Positions 18,620 to 28,266 of a stretch of 64,000 nt of DNA are shown here, piece by piece (positions within the stretch are counted from its first letter, which is position 1; each line of letters opens with the position of its first letter). The notes beneath the pieces are model-generated. The model was not told the origin of the DNA and made no database searches. It worked only from the letters and a program-made list of their open reading frames with translations. Source of the DNA: an uncultured Bacteroidota bacterium (GTDB lineage Bacteria > Bacteroidota > Bacteroidia > 2-12-FULL-35-15). Made by a program: the position numbers and the translations under genes. The stretch spans positions 95,959 through 159,958 of the forward strand of contig CAINDA010000052.1 of NCBI GenBank assembly GCA_903847205.1, in the 5' to 3' direction.

Positions 18620-20125
18620 TTAATCAAATTTTGGTTTAACAAACCACCGATCGTTAATAGTGAAGCCCAGTGTTGCTTTAAAGAACTGCTCCTTAATCAA
18701 CCCATTAGTGATTGTCCCGCGCTGTCCGGCTTCAAAACCTATATTCACCATTGAAAAATTTTGCATTAAAAAATTTCTCCCCAGGGGAAATCCTGCGCCG
18801 ACACTGAATGCATACTCCGTTAACTGAGTATTTTGCAATTCAATCATTGTTTCTGCATAACGCCCGCCTATTCTGTAATGAATCCGTTTATAATAAGTCC
18901 CTTTTCCGTTTGCTTTTGAATTAGGAACATACTGCCCACCCAATGAAACACGCATGCTGTTTTTCAAACCCTGCGTTTGATCGAACACGGCATAATTGCT
19001 CCAGTTTTGAACAGCAAAGTCGGCTGAAACCAGCCACCTGTCGCCTTTTTTTATCCCTAAACCAAAACCAAACGACATCGGGAACCTGATTTTCCCTTTT
19101 GCGGTTTCCAAATTCTGAATAGTGTCTTTAGGGATTTCATAACCCAAAGAATTATTAAAATAGGTGTATGAGGTGCTGTCTATTTTAGCGCTGATGTTAG
19201 ACTGAGCAGAAAACGTAGCACCCAGCAAAAGGGTTACTTTGTCTCTTAATTCGCGGTGCCCTACTGAGTCAAATGTGTGTGAAAATTGTGCGCCATAATC
19301 AAAATAAACATCAGAAACGCGGGTGGAAGTAATTGAATTAAGGTTGAAATAGTTGCTGCCATATGGAAATATAGCACGTCTTGAATTATTAAAACTGCCG
19401 AACATATAAGAAGTGTTAACCCCTAATGATAATGACTCTAAAGATTTTTTCCGTTTTAATATACGGTTAGCTTTTGCATAATTTTTTTCTTCTTTTAATT
19501 TTTCATACCTGCTCGATTTCATAAATCGACGCGCCAGGCCGTACAAAGGCTTTATCCCGTTTCCAAAATAAACCTGGTTAATACCGCCTGAACCCTGATA
19601 TAAAAAATCTACTCCCCCGATATTTTCGATATCCTGATGATCAGTAACTTTAAATCCCACCGAGCTGTAAGGCACTAAACCAATACTGCCAACCCACCAT
19701 TTTTTAAAAGGGAATGCTAATGCAAAATAGGCAAGCGATGCATTATTAACAGCTTGTTTTGCATCTGAACTTTCTAAATTAACACGGTTAAAATTTGCTC
19801 CAATCTCAGCAGTCGTTAAACGTATATTTGAATATGATGCAGGATTTCCGGAGTTGATAAAAAACATTGCAGTAGTATCATTCTGCATGGCAATATTGGT
19901 GCCTCCCATTGCAAAGCCCTGACTGAAACCTTTGCCGGATAAATCGCCAATACCGTAACGGGAATAGGGTGAGCTGTTTGTGATTGTCTGGGCTGATGCA
20001 GTTATAGAAAAAACGCAGGCAAGAATAAACTGCACGCTTAAATAAAACAGGAGCTTATACCTGGAAACGGGATGATTGGAAAATACAAAAGATGCAGTAT
20101 CCGAACTATTGTGTTTACTAATCAT
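18620..20125 (-). CDS. FadL/OmpP1-like outer-membrane protein
   Basis: This 501-residue product has a long n-region then a hydrophobic core and an ASAQ cleavage site (~residue 45). The mature N-terminus SSPYSRYGIGDL followed by GFAMGGTNIAMQNDTTAMFFINSGNPASYS resembles the plug region of FadL-like barrels seen in Bacteroidota between coaX and lptC. The remainder shows beta-barrel alternation with a final aromatic-rich strand (WFVKPKFD). Transport of hydrophobic compounds is the family expectation and is not shown here. It begins 4 bp after the coaX stop, so the two are translated together. Confidence 0.8.
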   Translation of the reverse strand: MISKHNSSDTASFVFSNHPVSRYKLLFYLSVQFILACVFSITASAQTITNSSPYSRYGIGDLSGKGFSQGFAMGGTNIAMQNDTTAMFFINSGNPASYSNIRLTTAEIGANFNRVNLESSDAKQAVNNASLAYFALAFPFKKWWVGSIGLVPYSSVGFKVTDHQDIENIGGVDFLYQGSGGINQVYFGNGIKPLYGLARRFMKSSRYEKLKEEKNYAKANRILKRKKSLESLSLGVNTSYMFGSFNNSRRAIFPYGSNYFNLNSITSTRVSDVYFDYGAQFSHTFDSVGHRELRDKVTLLLGATFSAQSNISAKIDSTSYTYFNNSLGYEIPKDTIQNLETAKGKIRFPMSFGFGLGIKKGDRWLVSADFAVQNWSNYAVFDQTQGLKNSMRVSLGGQYVPNSKANGKGTYYKRIHYRIGGRYAETMIELQNTQLTEYAFSVGAGFPLGRNFLMQNFSMVNIGFEAGQRGTITNGLIKEQFFKATLGFTINDRWFVKPKFD

Positions 20126-20129
20126 TCCT

Positions 20130-20873
20130 CTATTCTTGATTTTTATTGCTTATTAAAAGATAATCTAAAATTACGTTTAACCCTTTGAGGATTAAAAAAG
20201 AGTCGGCAAAGATGGGCTTTTTTAATCGCTTCTCAAAAAAATCAGCGTCCCCGCCTGTTAAAAATATATAAATATCAGGATAAAGAAGCTTATAGTGCTC
20301 TATAAAGCCCTGCATTTCTGTTATTGCTCCCAATTCGACCCCTGATAATATATTTTCCACTGTATCCCTGCCTATTAATTCATCAAATTTTTCATCGAGT
20401 TCTAACAACGGGAGACGGGAAGTAAAAGTATGCAGCGCTTTAAAACGCATCCGAAGACCCGGCGAAATAGCCCCGCCGATATACTCGTTACGGCTGTTTA
20501 CAAAATTGTATTTTATACAGGTGCCGGCATCAATCACTAATATGTTTTTATCAGGGAATAAAAAATTTGCACCGGCAGCACCGGCAAGCCTGTCGCCACC
20601 GAGCGTGTCTGCTGATTTATATAAGTTTTTTATTGGAACAGGAGTTTCATTGGTAAAAACAAATACGGCGGCTTGCTCTTTTAATCTGCTTATAAATGAT
20701 TCAATATTATTAACAACTGAAGCGGCGATGCAATGAGTAATGCTGTAGTCTGAAAACAAATCAGACTGGAGAAGCGCATCGGCTGATTCAAAAACAAAAG
20801 AATGAACCAATTCATTTTGTTCGAACAAGCCGGCTTTAACACGTGTGTTTCCGATATCGATTATTAATTTCAA
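20130..20873 (-). CDS. coaX: Type III pantothenate kinase
   Basis: This enzyme catalyses the first committed step of coenzyme A synthesis, ATP-dependent phosphorylation of pantothenate, in the cytoplasm. Family motifs in the 247 residues are N-terminal LIIDIGNTRVKAGLF, a DTLGGDRLAGAAGA-type segment (ADTLGGDRLAGAAGAN), DAGTCIKYNFV and GGAISPGLRMRFKALHTFTSRLP. It heads a minus-strand run: coaX, FadL-like, lptC, small membrane protein, CorC/HlyC-like. A palindromic repeat lies upstream of its start. Confidence 0.96.
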   Translation of the reverse strand: MKLIIDIGNTRVKAGLFEQNELVHSFVFESADALLQSDLFSDYSITHCIAASVVNNIESFISRLKEQAAVFVFTNETPVPIKNLYKSADTLGGDRLAGAAGANFLFPDKNILVIDAGTCIKYNFVNSRNEYIGGAISPGLRMRFKALHTFTSRLPLLELDEKFDELIGRDTVENILSGVELGAITEMQGFIEHYKLLYPDIYIFLTGGDADFFEKRLKKPIFADSFLILKGLNVILDYLLISNKNQE

Positions 20874-20932
20874 AGCTGTATCAATGTAGAAATATTAATT
20901 CCGATCCATGACTAGATAATACTATAGTGCTG

Positions 20933-20999
20933 GTCATTCTGAGCCTGTCGAAGAATGTGCGATAGCTCGCACGCATACTTCGACAAGCTCAGTATGACT
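20933..20999. repeat. Interspersed inverted repeat (TTCGACAAGCTCAG family)
   Basis: Arms CATTCTGAGCCTGTCGAAG and CTTCGACAAGCTCAGTATG bracket a loop with its own GCGATAGCTCGC stem. The same family occurs at 34515-34582 and in tandem at 63717-64000. It sits between gltX and coaX. Confidence 0.85.
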
Positions 21000-21044
21000 G
21001 ACATACGCTCATAACACCTTTTCTCCAATGGTTGTTTCGCTTTA

Positions 21045-22601
21045 TTAAGGAACCTTTATCACCTCAATTGCAGTTTCCAGTCGTTTTATTACTTCATCTT
21101 TCCCAAGGAGTTCTGCCATTTCGAACAACATAGGACCGCCAGCTGCACCGCTTAAACATACGCGGAAGAGCTGCATTACCTGCCCAGGAGCAATTCCCTG
21201 AGCTTCGGCAGTAACCTTAAAAATCCCTTCAGCTTCAGGAGCAGTAAAGGTGTTTAATGTTTTGAATGCAGCCGCTAAAGACTTTATAAATGCTGCAGAC
21301 TGTTCATTCCAGCGTTTTTTGATTACGTCGGCATCATAAGTTTTAGGAGCTATGAAAAAATAAATTCCTGAAGCCCAAAACTCATTTACGAAATGTGATT
21401 TTTCTTTTACCAGCCGGCACACCCCTTCAATATAACTTTGGGAGGGCATTGCAGTGTTTGGGATGTTTTTTAATTGTTCTTCCAGCAATGGCCTGAACAT
21501 TTCGGCAAGCTCTGCATCTGTTTTCTTGCGTAAATACTGCTGGTTGAACCATTTTGTTTTTTCGGGATCGAATTTAGCGCCCGATTTATTTACGCGTTCA
21601 AACGAAAATGCTTCGATCAATTCTTCCATCGAAAAAATTTCCTGTGTAGTTCCGGGATTCCAGCCCAGCATGGCTAACATGTTTACGAACGCTTCAGGGA
21701 AAAATCCTGTTTCTCGGTAGCCAGTATAATTTTCGCCGGTTCGTTCATCATGCCAGTTCAAAGGGAACATAGGTATTCCCGATTTGTCGCGTTTTGAAAG
21801 CTTACCGTTGCCGTCAGGTTTTAAAATCAAAGGCAGATGAGCCAGCAGCGGCATTTTTTCTTCACAGCCCAGATAACGGTATATCAATATATGCGCGGGT
21901 GCCGAGGGCAGCCACTCTTCCCCCCTTACAGCATGAGAAACTTCCATTTCAATATCATCCACAATATGAGCAAGGTGATAGGTAGGCATGCCGTCTGATT
22001 TCAATAAAACTTTATCATCCACCTGAGTGGAGTTAACAACTACCCATCCTCGGATAATATCGTGAAAACGGATTTCTTCATTACGCGGCACTTTAAGGCG
22101 CACCACATAAGGCGTTCCGGCAGTCATTAATTTTTTAACCTCATCCTCTGATAAAGTTATTGAGTTGCGCATATTCTGGCGTGTAACCGAATTATACTGA
22201 GGTGCGGCCACTTTAGCTGCTTCCAGTCGCTTGCGCATTGCATCTAACTCTTCTGATGTATCAAAGGCATAGTAAGCATGTCCGCTTGCAATAAGCTGAT
22301 CGGCATATTTTTTATAGATGCCCAATTCTTTACGTTCGCTCTGACGGTAAGGCGCATGAGGTCCGTCACCGAAACCAACGCCTTCATTCGGTTCAATACC
22401 GCACCATTTAAGCGACTCAATAATATATTCTTCAGCGCCCTTTACATAGCGGGTTTGGTCGGTATCTTCAATACGTAAAATAAAATCTCCTTTGTGTTTT
22501 TTCGCGAACAAATAACTGAACAAAGCTGTGCGCACTCCGCCCATGTGCAAACCGCCGGTAGGGCTCGGTGCAAAACGTAATCTTACTTTTTTATTTTCCA
22601 T
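21045..22601 (-). CDS. gltX: Glutamyl-tRNA synthetase
   Basis: This enzyme charges tRNA-Glu in the cytoplasm. The class I signature is PSPTGGLHMGG at residues 12-22 (HIGH equivalent) and KLSKR at 267-271 (KMSKS equivalent). The middle GEEWLPSAPAHILIYRYLG is typical, and at 518 residues the length fits a discriminating or bacterial GluRS. The gatA gene at 61861 indicates that the organism also uses tRNA-dependent amidation, in which GluRS may supply Glu-tRNA-Gln; this is inference. A TATCTTTG element just upstream may be its -7 box. Confidence 0.97.
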   Translation of the reverse strand: MENKKVRLRFAPSPTGGLHMGGVRTALFSYLFAKKHKGDFILRIEDTDQTRYVKGAEEYIIESLKWCGIEPNEGVGFGDGPHAPYRQSERKELGIYKKYADQLIASGHAYYAFDTSEELDAMRKRLEAAKVAAPQYNSVTRQNMRNSITLSEDEVKKLMTAGTPYVVRLKVPRNEEIRFHDIIRGWVVVNSTQVDDKVLLKSDGMPTYHLAHIVDDIEMEVSHAVRGEEWLPSAPAHILIYRYLGCEEKMPLLAHLPLILKPDGNGKLSKRDKSGIPMFPLNWHDERTGENYTGYRETGFFPEAFVNMLAMLGWNPGTTQEIFSMEELIEAFSFERVNKSGAKFDPEKTKWFNQQYLRKKTDAELAEMFRPLLEEQLKNIPNTAMPSQSYIEGVCRLVKEKSHFVNEFWASGIYFFIAPKTYDADVIKKRWNEQSAAFIKSLAAAFKTLNTFTAPEAEGIFKVTAEAQGIAPGQVMQLFRVCLSGAAGGPMLFEMAELLGKDEVIKRLETAIEVIKVP

Positions 22602-22620
22602 AAATCTGATAATTGAGGCG

Positions 22621-22628
22621 CAAAGATA
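22621..22628 (-). promoter_or_regulatory. Candidate -7 element for gltX
   Basis: On the minus strand this reads TATCTTTG (TAnnTTTG), 20 bp before the ATG. No TTG at the ideal spacing was found, so the call is tentative. Confidence 0.4.
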
Positions 22629-22689
22629 ATTTAATTTGAGTGGATTGATTTAATCAATTTCTAAAATCGGGGTACAAAAATATTTTTTC

Positions 22690-22772
22690 GCCGATAAGAC
22701 GCAAAGGCACAAAGAACAGCTGTATGAGAAACACTGTAAAACAAAGACTTTGCGCCTTTGTGTCTTCGCAGT
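22690..22772. repeat. Interspersed inverted repeat (GCGCAAAGGC type)
   Basis: AAGACGCAAAGGCACAAAG and, ~50 bases later, CTTTGCGCCTTTGTGTCTTC form an imperfect 19-bp stem in the gap between gltX and the divergent methyltransferase gene. Confidence 0.8.
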
Positions 22773-22852
22773 AAATATTGTTTTTTGAATTTTAGAATGT
22801 TTTAATTTAATACATTTGCCGATACAATTTTAAACTTGACAAAACAGGTAAA

Positions 22853-23725
22853 ATGCAGCTGCTTACACCCCAGAATTTTACAGATTACGAATTAATTGAC
22901 ACCGGCCATTTTGAAAAGCTGGAACGTTTCGGACAGTATATAACCATCCGGCCCGAACCGCAGGCCGTATGGGATAAATCATTAAACAATTCCGAGTGGG
23001 AAAAACGCGCGCATATTAAATTTATATCACGTTCAAGCTCTTCAGGTGAATGGAAAAAATTTAAACAGATGCCTGATCAATGGAAGATATCTTATCAGTT
23101 GGGAGATGGTTCAGCAATCACTTTCCGTTTAGGGTTGACATCTTTTAAACATGTAGGCATTTTCCCAGAGCAGGCGCCTAATTGGGATTATATTTTTGAA
23201 ACAGTAAAAGCAATGACAGCGCCGGCGCCCAAAGTATTGAATTTATTTGCTTATACCGGCGGGGCAACATTAGCTGCAAAAGCAGCAGGAGCCGATGTAA
23301 CCCACGTTGATTCAATAAAGCAGGTAGTAACATGGTCAAAAGAAAACATGGATTTATCCGGTTTAAATAATGTACGCTGGGTGGTGGAAGATGCTTTAAA
23401 ATTTGTGAAGCGGGAAGAGAAGCGCGGCAATAAATACAATGGAATTATCCTTGACCCTCCTGCATTCGGCCACGGCCCTAATGGAGAAAAATGGAAGCTG
23501 GAAGATAATATTAATGAAATGATTAAAGGTGTTTTAAACCTGTTAGACGATAAAGAACATTTTTTGATTCTGAATGCTTATTCATTGGGGTTTTCGCCGC
23601 TCATCATTGACAATCTGCTCAAGCAGAAGGCTGGGAAAAACTTAAATACAGGGGAACTTTATCTTCAGGCCACTGAGGGAAACAAGTTGCCGCTAGGCGT
23701 TTTCGGGAGATTCAGAAATTTTTAG
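22853..23725 (+). CDS. Class I SAM-dependent (rRNA-type) methyltransferase
   Basis: The 290-residue product has an N-terminal region with conserved aromatic and basic residues, then a Rossmann methyltransferase: motif I VLNLFAYTGGATLAAKAAGA (~residues 126-145), acidic VDSI after beta 2, and motif IV ILDPPAFGHGPNGEKW (~200-215). This matches the COG1092 family, which includes 23S rRNA cytosine methyltransferases, but it lacks the PUA domain of RlmI, so its substrate is uncertain. It stands alone on the plus strand. Confidence 0.85.
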   Translation: MQLLTPQNFTDYELIDTGHFEKLERFGQYITIRPEPQAVWDKSLNNSEWEKRAHIKFISRSSSSGEWKKFKQMPDQWKISYQLGDGSAITFRLGLTSFKHVGIFPEQAPNWDYIFETVKAMTAPAPKVLNLFAYTGGATLAAKAAGADVTHVDSIKQVVTWSKENMDLSGLNNVRWVVEDALKFVKREEKRGNKYNGIILDPPAFGHGPNGEKWKLEDNINEMIKGVLNLLDDKEHFLILNAYSLGFSPLIIDNLLKQKAGKNLNTGELYLQATEGNKLPLGVFGRFRNF

Positions 23726-23730
23726 AGATT

Positions 23731-23828
23731 ATGACTGCCATCCCTAAATTTTCTGAGGAATCTTTTATTGATGAATGATATTGCTCTTGATTAAAAGGAT
23801 TCCTCACTGAAATGTTCGGAATGACATT
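23731..23828. repeat. Divergent copy of the GAGGAATCTT inverted repeat
   Basis: CTGAGGAATC and GATTCCTCACTGA arms lie inside CCATCCC ... GGAATGACATT ends. The plan matches the 95-bp elements at 56379 and 61618 but the sequence has diverged. It separates the convergent methyltransferase and ATPase genes and could terminate both. Confidence 0.65.
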
Positions 23829-23841
23829 ACCATAATGGGTT

Positions 23842-24273
23842 TTATCCGGCTAAACCGATTTTGAAATCCAATGTTACTTTGCTGCCATTATCTTCGAAGT
23901 AAACGTTATCCGCAAGGTTTCTCATTAAAAAAACACCGCGACCATTGGGATTGGCAATGTTTTCAGGATTTGTAGGATCTGGTAAATTAGAATAATTAAA
24001 ACCGGGACCTTCATCTTTCACAATAAACGAAACAAGGTTAGTTGAGGTTTTAAAGTAAATATCAATGTTCTTGCTCGGATTGCCATCATTTCCATGATAT
24101 ATAGCATTATTAACCGCTTCGGTTAAGGCTACTAAGATATTGCCGTAAAAATCTTCACCTATATTGAAAAGGTCGCATACATCTTCTATCATTCGTTCAA
24201 CAAGAATAATATTTTCGGCTTTTGATGAGATACGGATTTTTTGATTTGCTGCGAGTACCATTTTATTCTTCAA
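23842..24273 (-). CDS. RsbW-like anti-sigma factor / HATPase
   Basis: This is a 143-residue GHKL ATPase domain with nothing added. The N box is E52-x-x-N55-N56 (ALTEAVNNAIYHGN), the G1 box is DEGPGF at 87-92 and the G2 box is NGRGVFLM at 110-117. Free-standing domains of this kind are serine kinases that bind sigma factors or anti-sigma antagonists (RsbW/SpoIIAB family). No STAS or PP2C partner is encoded here. Its start overlaps the end of the DUF4175 gene by 11 bp, so the two are translationally coupled. The target is unknown. Confidence 0.88.
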   Translation of the reverse strand: MKNKMVLAANQKIRISSKAENIILVERMIEDVCDLFNIGEDFYGNILVALTEAVNNAIYHGNDGNPSKNIDIYFKTSTNLVSFIVKDEGPGFNYSNLPDPTNPENIANPNGRGVFLMRNLADNVYFEDNGSKVTLDFKIGLAG

Positions 24274-27200
24274 AGTTATTAAAGTATTGGTTTACTTTTG
24301 ATTTAAAAAATGGATTTAATGAAGGCGAAGCTGTCTTCAAAAGTTCCGTTTCTTTTTGCTTTAGCCTCTTATACTCTAAAAATTCATTAGGGTTACTAAA
24401 AGTTTCATTTTTTGCTTCATTCGACTGCCGCTGCTCTTCCATCTCCCTTTCTTTCTCGGCTTTCTCGCTCTCCAAGAGGCGTGTTAATATTTCTTCCTGA
24501 CGGTTAATTGTTTCCTGACTTAACATTTTATTAACCAAATCAGTTTCGGTCTGTTCCATTTTCTCAGCAAGCTTACTCATACCGCCTGCGCCTTTGCCGT
24601 CTTTATTAATCTGGTCGGCCATTTTTTGAAGTTCCTGACGGATTGCTTCCTGCTGTGCAGCAAGCTTCGCGAGCTCCTGGCTTGTTCCGGAACCTTCCAT
24701 GCCAAGTTTATCTCCAGGTTTTTTGCCGGGTTTATTTCCGTCTTTTGCCATTCCTTCTTTCAACTTTTTAATCTGCTGATTTAACTGCTCCTGCATTTTG
24801 CGTAAGCCGGCAGCAGAAGGCTTGCTTCCCTTCCCTCCCGGCTTTTTACAGCTGCCGCTTCCCGGAGGCCCGCCCGGTTTTTGATCTTCCTGCATTTTAG
24901 ATAATGCTTCGTTCAGCATCAGGGCTAAATTATTTATGGATGTCATTGCAAACTGCTGACGACTCAGGCCTTCTTCTTTATGATTTTTGCCGTCGAACGA
25001 AGGGGTAGGTGCTTCTTTTATTTCATCAACAGCTTTTTCCATGTTCATATTAATGGCGCTGATTTCTTTGTTAACAACAGCTTTAATCTGCGGGTTGCGT
25101 TTACTTAAAGCAAGCAGACTGTCCTCAATCATCTTAGAATCATCCTGCAGCTTTTTCTGCTTTTGATTGATTTTGTAAAACTGCGGGTCGCTGGTTTTAG
25201 CTTTTGACAATCCGCCCATCAATGCTTCTTGACCGAATGAAAGCTGAATAAGGTTTTCCAGGATATCACGCAGTTTATTGATATCTTCCGATGCTGCCTC
25301 TTCTTCCATTTTCTCTTTCATTTTAGCAAGCTGTGAACTCATCTTCTCCATTTTCTGCGAAGCGCTTTTCTGAGATTTGGACGCATTTTTCTTATCCTTC
25401 TTATCCAGCTGGTCGCTGCTCTTTTCCATATCTTTTTGGATATCCTGCTCCTGCTGTTCGGGACTCTCCATTTTTTTAGGTTCTTCCAGCTCACTGTTCT
25501 TTTTCTCGAGCTCTTTCATATCTTTTTTAAGCTCTTCAAACTCTTTATTCAAAGCATCCTGTTTCTCTTTCTGCTTTTGAGCATCGGCATTTTTCTCTTC
25601 TGTTTTTTTAGAAAGTTCGTCTTCCTTCTTGGCCATTTCATCAAGCTTCTCCACATTCTGCTGCAGCTTCTGCTCAAACTCCATCTGTTTAAATATTTCG
25701 AGGTTGCGATCGAGTTCTTTCAATAAATCTTTATTATCAAGCTTCATTTTTTCAAGAGCGTTCTGCACTTTGTCCTTGTCTAATTTTTCCATGAGCTTTT
25801 GCAGCTCATCATATTTCTCTTTTAATTCAGGCGTCATAACCTTATTAAACAAGTCTTCCAGCTGTTTTTGTTTTTCCATCACTTTTTCATTGGCCTGCTT
25901 GTATTCATTCTGCTGCTGATTGTTCTGCTGATTTTCATTTTTTATTTTTTCGGTTTTTTGCAGCAGGTTTTTCTGCTTATCGAGCAGGTCCTGCATTTTC
26001 TTTTTTTCTTCCCATGACAGAACTTTTTTCTCCGCCACCTTGCGCTCCAGGTCATTTAATTCTTTCTGCACATCCTTTGCCTGACGGATGCTTTCGAGCA
26101 AATCGTCTTTTATTTTATTGTTGTTTTTATCGGTGTTCGCGTTAAGCTCTTTAAGAGAAGGCGCCTTAAAAATCATTTTTTGCGAACGGGTTGATTTGCT
26201 TCCGGTAACGCCGTCGTTGTCCCATACTTCAAAATAATATTCAATCTGGTCGCCGGGAGCAACGCCCAATTCAGTCATATCCCAGACATGGAAAAACTGA
26301 TCCTGTGTAACAGCTTTGTTGATTGCAACGGCTTTTGAGCTGCCTGCATATTTATCATTGTTAGTGCTCACCGCTGAATCGCTGTTTGCAACAAAACGGT
26401 AATTGAATGTGAGTTTGTTAAAGCCGTAATCATCCTTTACTTCGCCATGAAAATAGATACGTTTGGAGGATGCTGTATCTTTTTTTTCTTCCACGTTTAT
26501 CTGCGGATAAGCATCAGGAATAACATTGATGGTATAGGTTACAGAATCTTTACTTTTCAAAAATTGGTTGGAAGTGGAAACGGAATATATTTTGTCTTTG
26601 AAAAGCCTCGCAGAATAATTAAAGGCGTTTTCTGAAATCAGAGGAACAGAAAAAGAAGTGTCGTTAAAATTCAGCCTTAACTGATTGGTGTTTTTTGTAT
26701 AAAAGCTCCAGACAGCTTTTGTTCCTGCGGGAATCACAAGGTCGCCGGTGTTTTTAACTGTTTCGTCTTTTTTGTTCAGGTATTTTGGATAGGCAAGTGC
26801 AATATCGAAATTCAGCAGTACCGGATTGGGCAGGGCTTTCAATTCATACTCTTTGGATTTAAATCCGTCAGCGGCAAGCTGGAAAATAATATTTTTCTGA
26901 ACATTTTTAAACAGGTATTTAAAGCTTACAATGTTTTCTTTATCCAGCTTAAATTGGTTGCCGTCAATATCAACATAAACATTGTCGGGCACTTCGTCGC
27001 CGGTGAGTTTTACTTTTAATTCAAAATCCTGCTGTGCGGCAGTCTGCAGGTTTGTGTTTGTTACTACAAATTGAAAGGGCGATTCTTTTTCGAAATATTC
27101 GGTGTGTTTTACAAGACGTTTTGTGCCGTCGCGGATAATACTCGGCGCCGAAAATAAAATTACAGCAATCAGCAAAACCGGTATGAATGCATACTTCAGG

Positions 27201-27682
27201 TATTTTTTATTTTCAGAGAAATCGACAGCCGATGTAAATGGTACAGGTTTTAATTCTTTTATCTTTTGATTTATACCTGCTTCTAAAAGCGAATACTGTG
27301 CATCAGATTCCGAGAGATTAGATCCCTGCTGCTGCAGTTGCAGCACATTTAACAGTTTATCCTGTACATTTGAAAAATGCCTGCCTATAATGGCTGCAGC
27401 ATCTTCGTAGGAAATAAGTTTTCCTAATTTATAAAGACGGGAAACAGGAAGAACAATATATTTTGCAAGAATAAATCCGCTTGCCGCGATAAAGGAATAA
27501 AACAAAACCGTGCGCACAGCAGTATTGAAATGAGCATAATATTCGAGAACAGTAACCGAAATAAAAAACAGCAGCACAAGCCCGATACTATAAATCAGAC
27601 CGCGTAAGAGCTGATTTTTATAGTACTTTCGGATAAAGCCATCCAGCTTTTCAATTAGACTTTGATAATTATTCGAGGCCAT
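24263..27682 (-). CDS. DUF4175 membrane protein with long coiled coil
   Basis: This 1139-residue protein has two close N-terminal membrane segments (~25-45 and 52-75), a third near 160-178, then a beta-rich region (~200-520, probably periplasmic). A very long Lys/Glu/Gln-rich coiled coil follows (~530-1000), broken by a Gly/Pro/Lys segment (GGPPGSGSCKKPGGKGSKPS). This matches DUF4175 proteins of Bacteroidota, whose function is not established. It is upstream of, and overlaps, the RsbW-like gene, which suggests a shared pathway. CAAAGATA at 27723 (TATCTTTG on this strand) may be its promoter -7 element. Confidence 0.85.
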   Translation of the reverse strand: MASNNYQSLIEKLDGFIRKYYKNQLLRGLIYSIGLVLLFFISVTVLEYYAHFNTAVRTVLFYSFIAASGFILAKYIVLPVSRLYKLGKLISYEDAAAIIGRHFSNVQDKLLNVLQLQQQGSNLSESDAQYSLLEAGINQKIKELKPVPFTSAVDFSENKKYLKYAFIPVLLIAVILFSAPSIIRDGTKRLVKHTEYFEKESPFQFVVTNTNLQTAAQQDFELKVKLTGDEVPDNVYVDIDGNQFKLDKENIVSFKYLFKNVQKNIIFQLAADGFKSKEYELKALPNPVLLNFDIALAYPKYLNKKDETVKNTGDLVIPAGTKAVWSFYTKNTNQLRLNFNDTSFSVPLISENAFNYSARLFKDKIYSVSTSNQFLKSKDSVTYTINVIPDAYPQINVEEKKDTASSKRIYFHGEVKDDYGFNKLTFNYRFVANSDSAVSTNNDKYAGSSKAVAINKAVTQDQFFHVWDMTELGVAPGDQIEYYFEVWDNDGVTGSKSTRSQKMIFKAPSLKELNANTDKNNNKIKDDLLESIRQAKDVQKELNDLERKVAEKKVLSWEEKKKMQDLLDKQKNLLQKTEKIKNENQQNNQQQNEYKQANEKVMEKQKQLEDLFNKVMTPELKEKYDELQKLMEKLDKDKVQNALEKMKLDNKDLLKELDRNLEIFKQMEFEQKLQQNVEKLDEMAKKEDELSKKTEEKNADAQKQKEKQDALNKEFEELKKDMKELEKKNSELEEPKKMESPEQQEQDIQKDMEKSSDQLDKKDKKNASKSQKSASQKMEKMSSQLAKMKEKMEEEAASEDINKLRDILENLIQLSFGQEALMGGLSKAKTSDPQFYKINQKQKKLQDDSKMIEDSLLALSKRNPQIKAVVNKEISAINMNMEKAVDEIKEAPTPSFDGKNHKEEGLSRQQFAMTSINNLALMLNEALSKMQEDQKPGGPPGSGSCKKPGGKGSKPSAAGLRKMQEQLNQQIKKLKEGMAKDGNKPGKKPGDKLGMEGSGTSQELAKLAAQQEAIRQELQKMADQINKDGKGAGGMSKLAEKMEQTETDLVNKMLSQETINRQEEILTRLLESEKAEKEREMEEQRQSNEAKNETFSNPNEFLEYKRLKQKETELLKTASPSLNPFFKSKVNQYFNNFEE

Positions 27683-27722
27683 TTTAATTTAACGCTGCTG
27701 CAGTTGCGGTGCAGCGTATTAA

Positions 27723-27730
27723 CAAAGATA
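27723..27730 (-). promoter_or_regulatory. Candidate -7 element for the DUF4175 gene
   Basis: TATCTTTG on the minus strand, about 40 bp upstream of the ATG. No well-spaced TTG partner was found. Confidence 0.4.
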
Positions 27731-27840
27731 GGCAATCGGCGGATGATTTAATACAGCGTTTTGGGAAGAAAAAGAAATTTTAACACTTTTTATTAAATGG
27801 GTATAAATAAGATTTTTGCACACTTCTTTTTATTTTTTAC

Positions 27841-27911
27841 AATACGGCCGGATGCCGGTTAAAAAAGCGCAACGGGGGCGCATTGGTTAATGTGGTTAAC
27901 GTTTTGGCATG
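27841..27911. repeat. Left flank repeat of the toxin-antitoxin cassette
   Basis: AATACGGCCGGATGCCGGTT, then AAAAAAGCGCAACGGGGGCG and TTAACGTTTTGG, match the start of the repeat block at 28571-28816 on the other side of the toxin-antitoxin pair, in direct orientation. The rest of 27683-27957 is A+T rich without features. Confidence 0.75.
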
Positions 27912-27957
27912 TATATACTAGTGGTATGAGAGAGGCGCAACTGTCAACTTGATGATT

Positions 27958-28266
27958 TTATTTTTTTAATATTTCTAAAAGCGTTTTTGGGTCTTGCCGG
28001 TTATCCCAAAATGCTGTAATAATTAACTTATCTTTTGTCAGTTTATAATAGATGCTAAAGTGTCCCATTGCTGATTCTCTAGTATCGGGATAGGTAGTTG
28101 GTTTAAATGATTCCGGGAGTTTTAAAATAACTCGTATTCGAACCGCGGTTAACTTGATTAATTTTTCAGCAAAATTTGTTGAGCCATTATGCTTCGTCCA
28201 ATATTTTAAAATCTCTCTTCTCTGCCTTGATGCAGTCTCAGTCCAAACTACAGTCCTTTTAACCAT
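27958..28266 (-). CDS. RelE/ParE-family toxin
   Basis: This is a 102-residue basic protein with the RelE/ParE plan: N-terminal helices VWTETASRQRREILKYW and NFAEKLIKLT, a central I..LPES segment, then beta strands RESAMGHFSIYYKLTKDKLIITAFWDNRQDP. Related toxins cleave ribosome-bound mRNA or inhibit gyrase, and which applies cannot be told here. Its start overlaps the antitoxin gene by 19 bp, typical of type II modules. Confidence 0.85.
   Translation of the reverse strand: MVKRTVVWTETASRQRREILKYWTKHNGSTNFAEKLIKLTAVRIRVILKLPESFKPTTYPDTRESAMGHFSIYYKLTKDKLIITAFWDNRQDPKTLLEILKK

Noticed and set aside
25377..25919. Ser/Phe/Leu-rich plus-strand ORFs in the DUF4175 gene
   Set aside because: They are the antisense of the Lys/Glu-rich coiled coil, which automatically gives Ser/Phe/Leu-rich frames.
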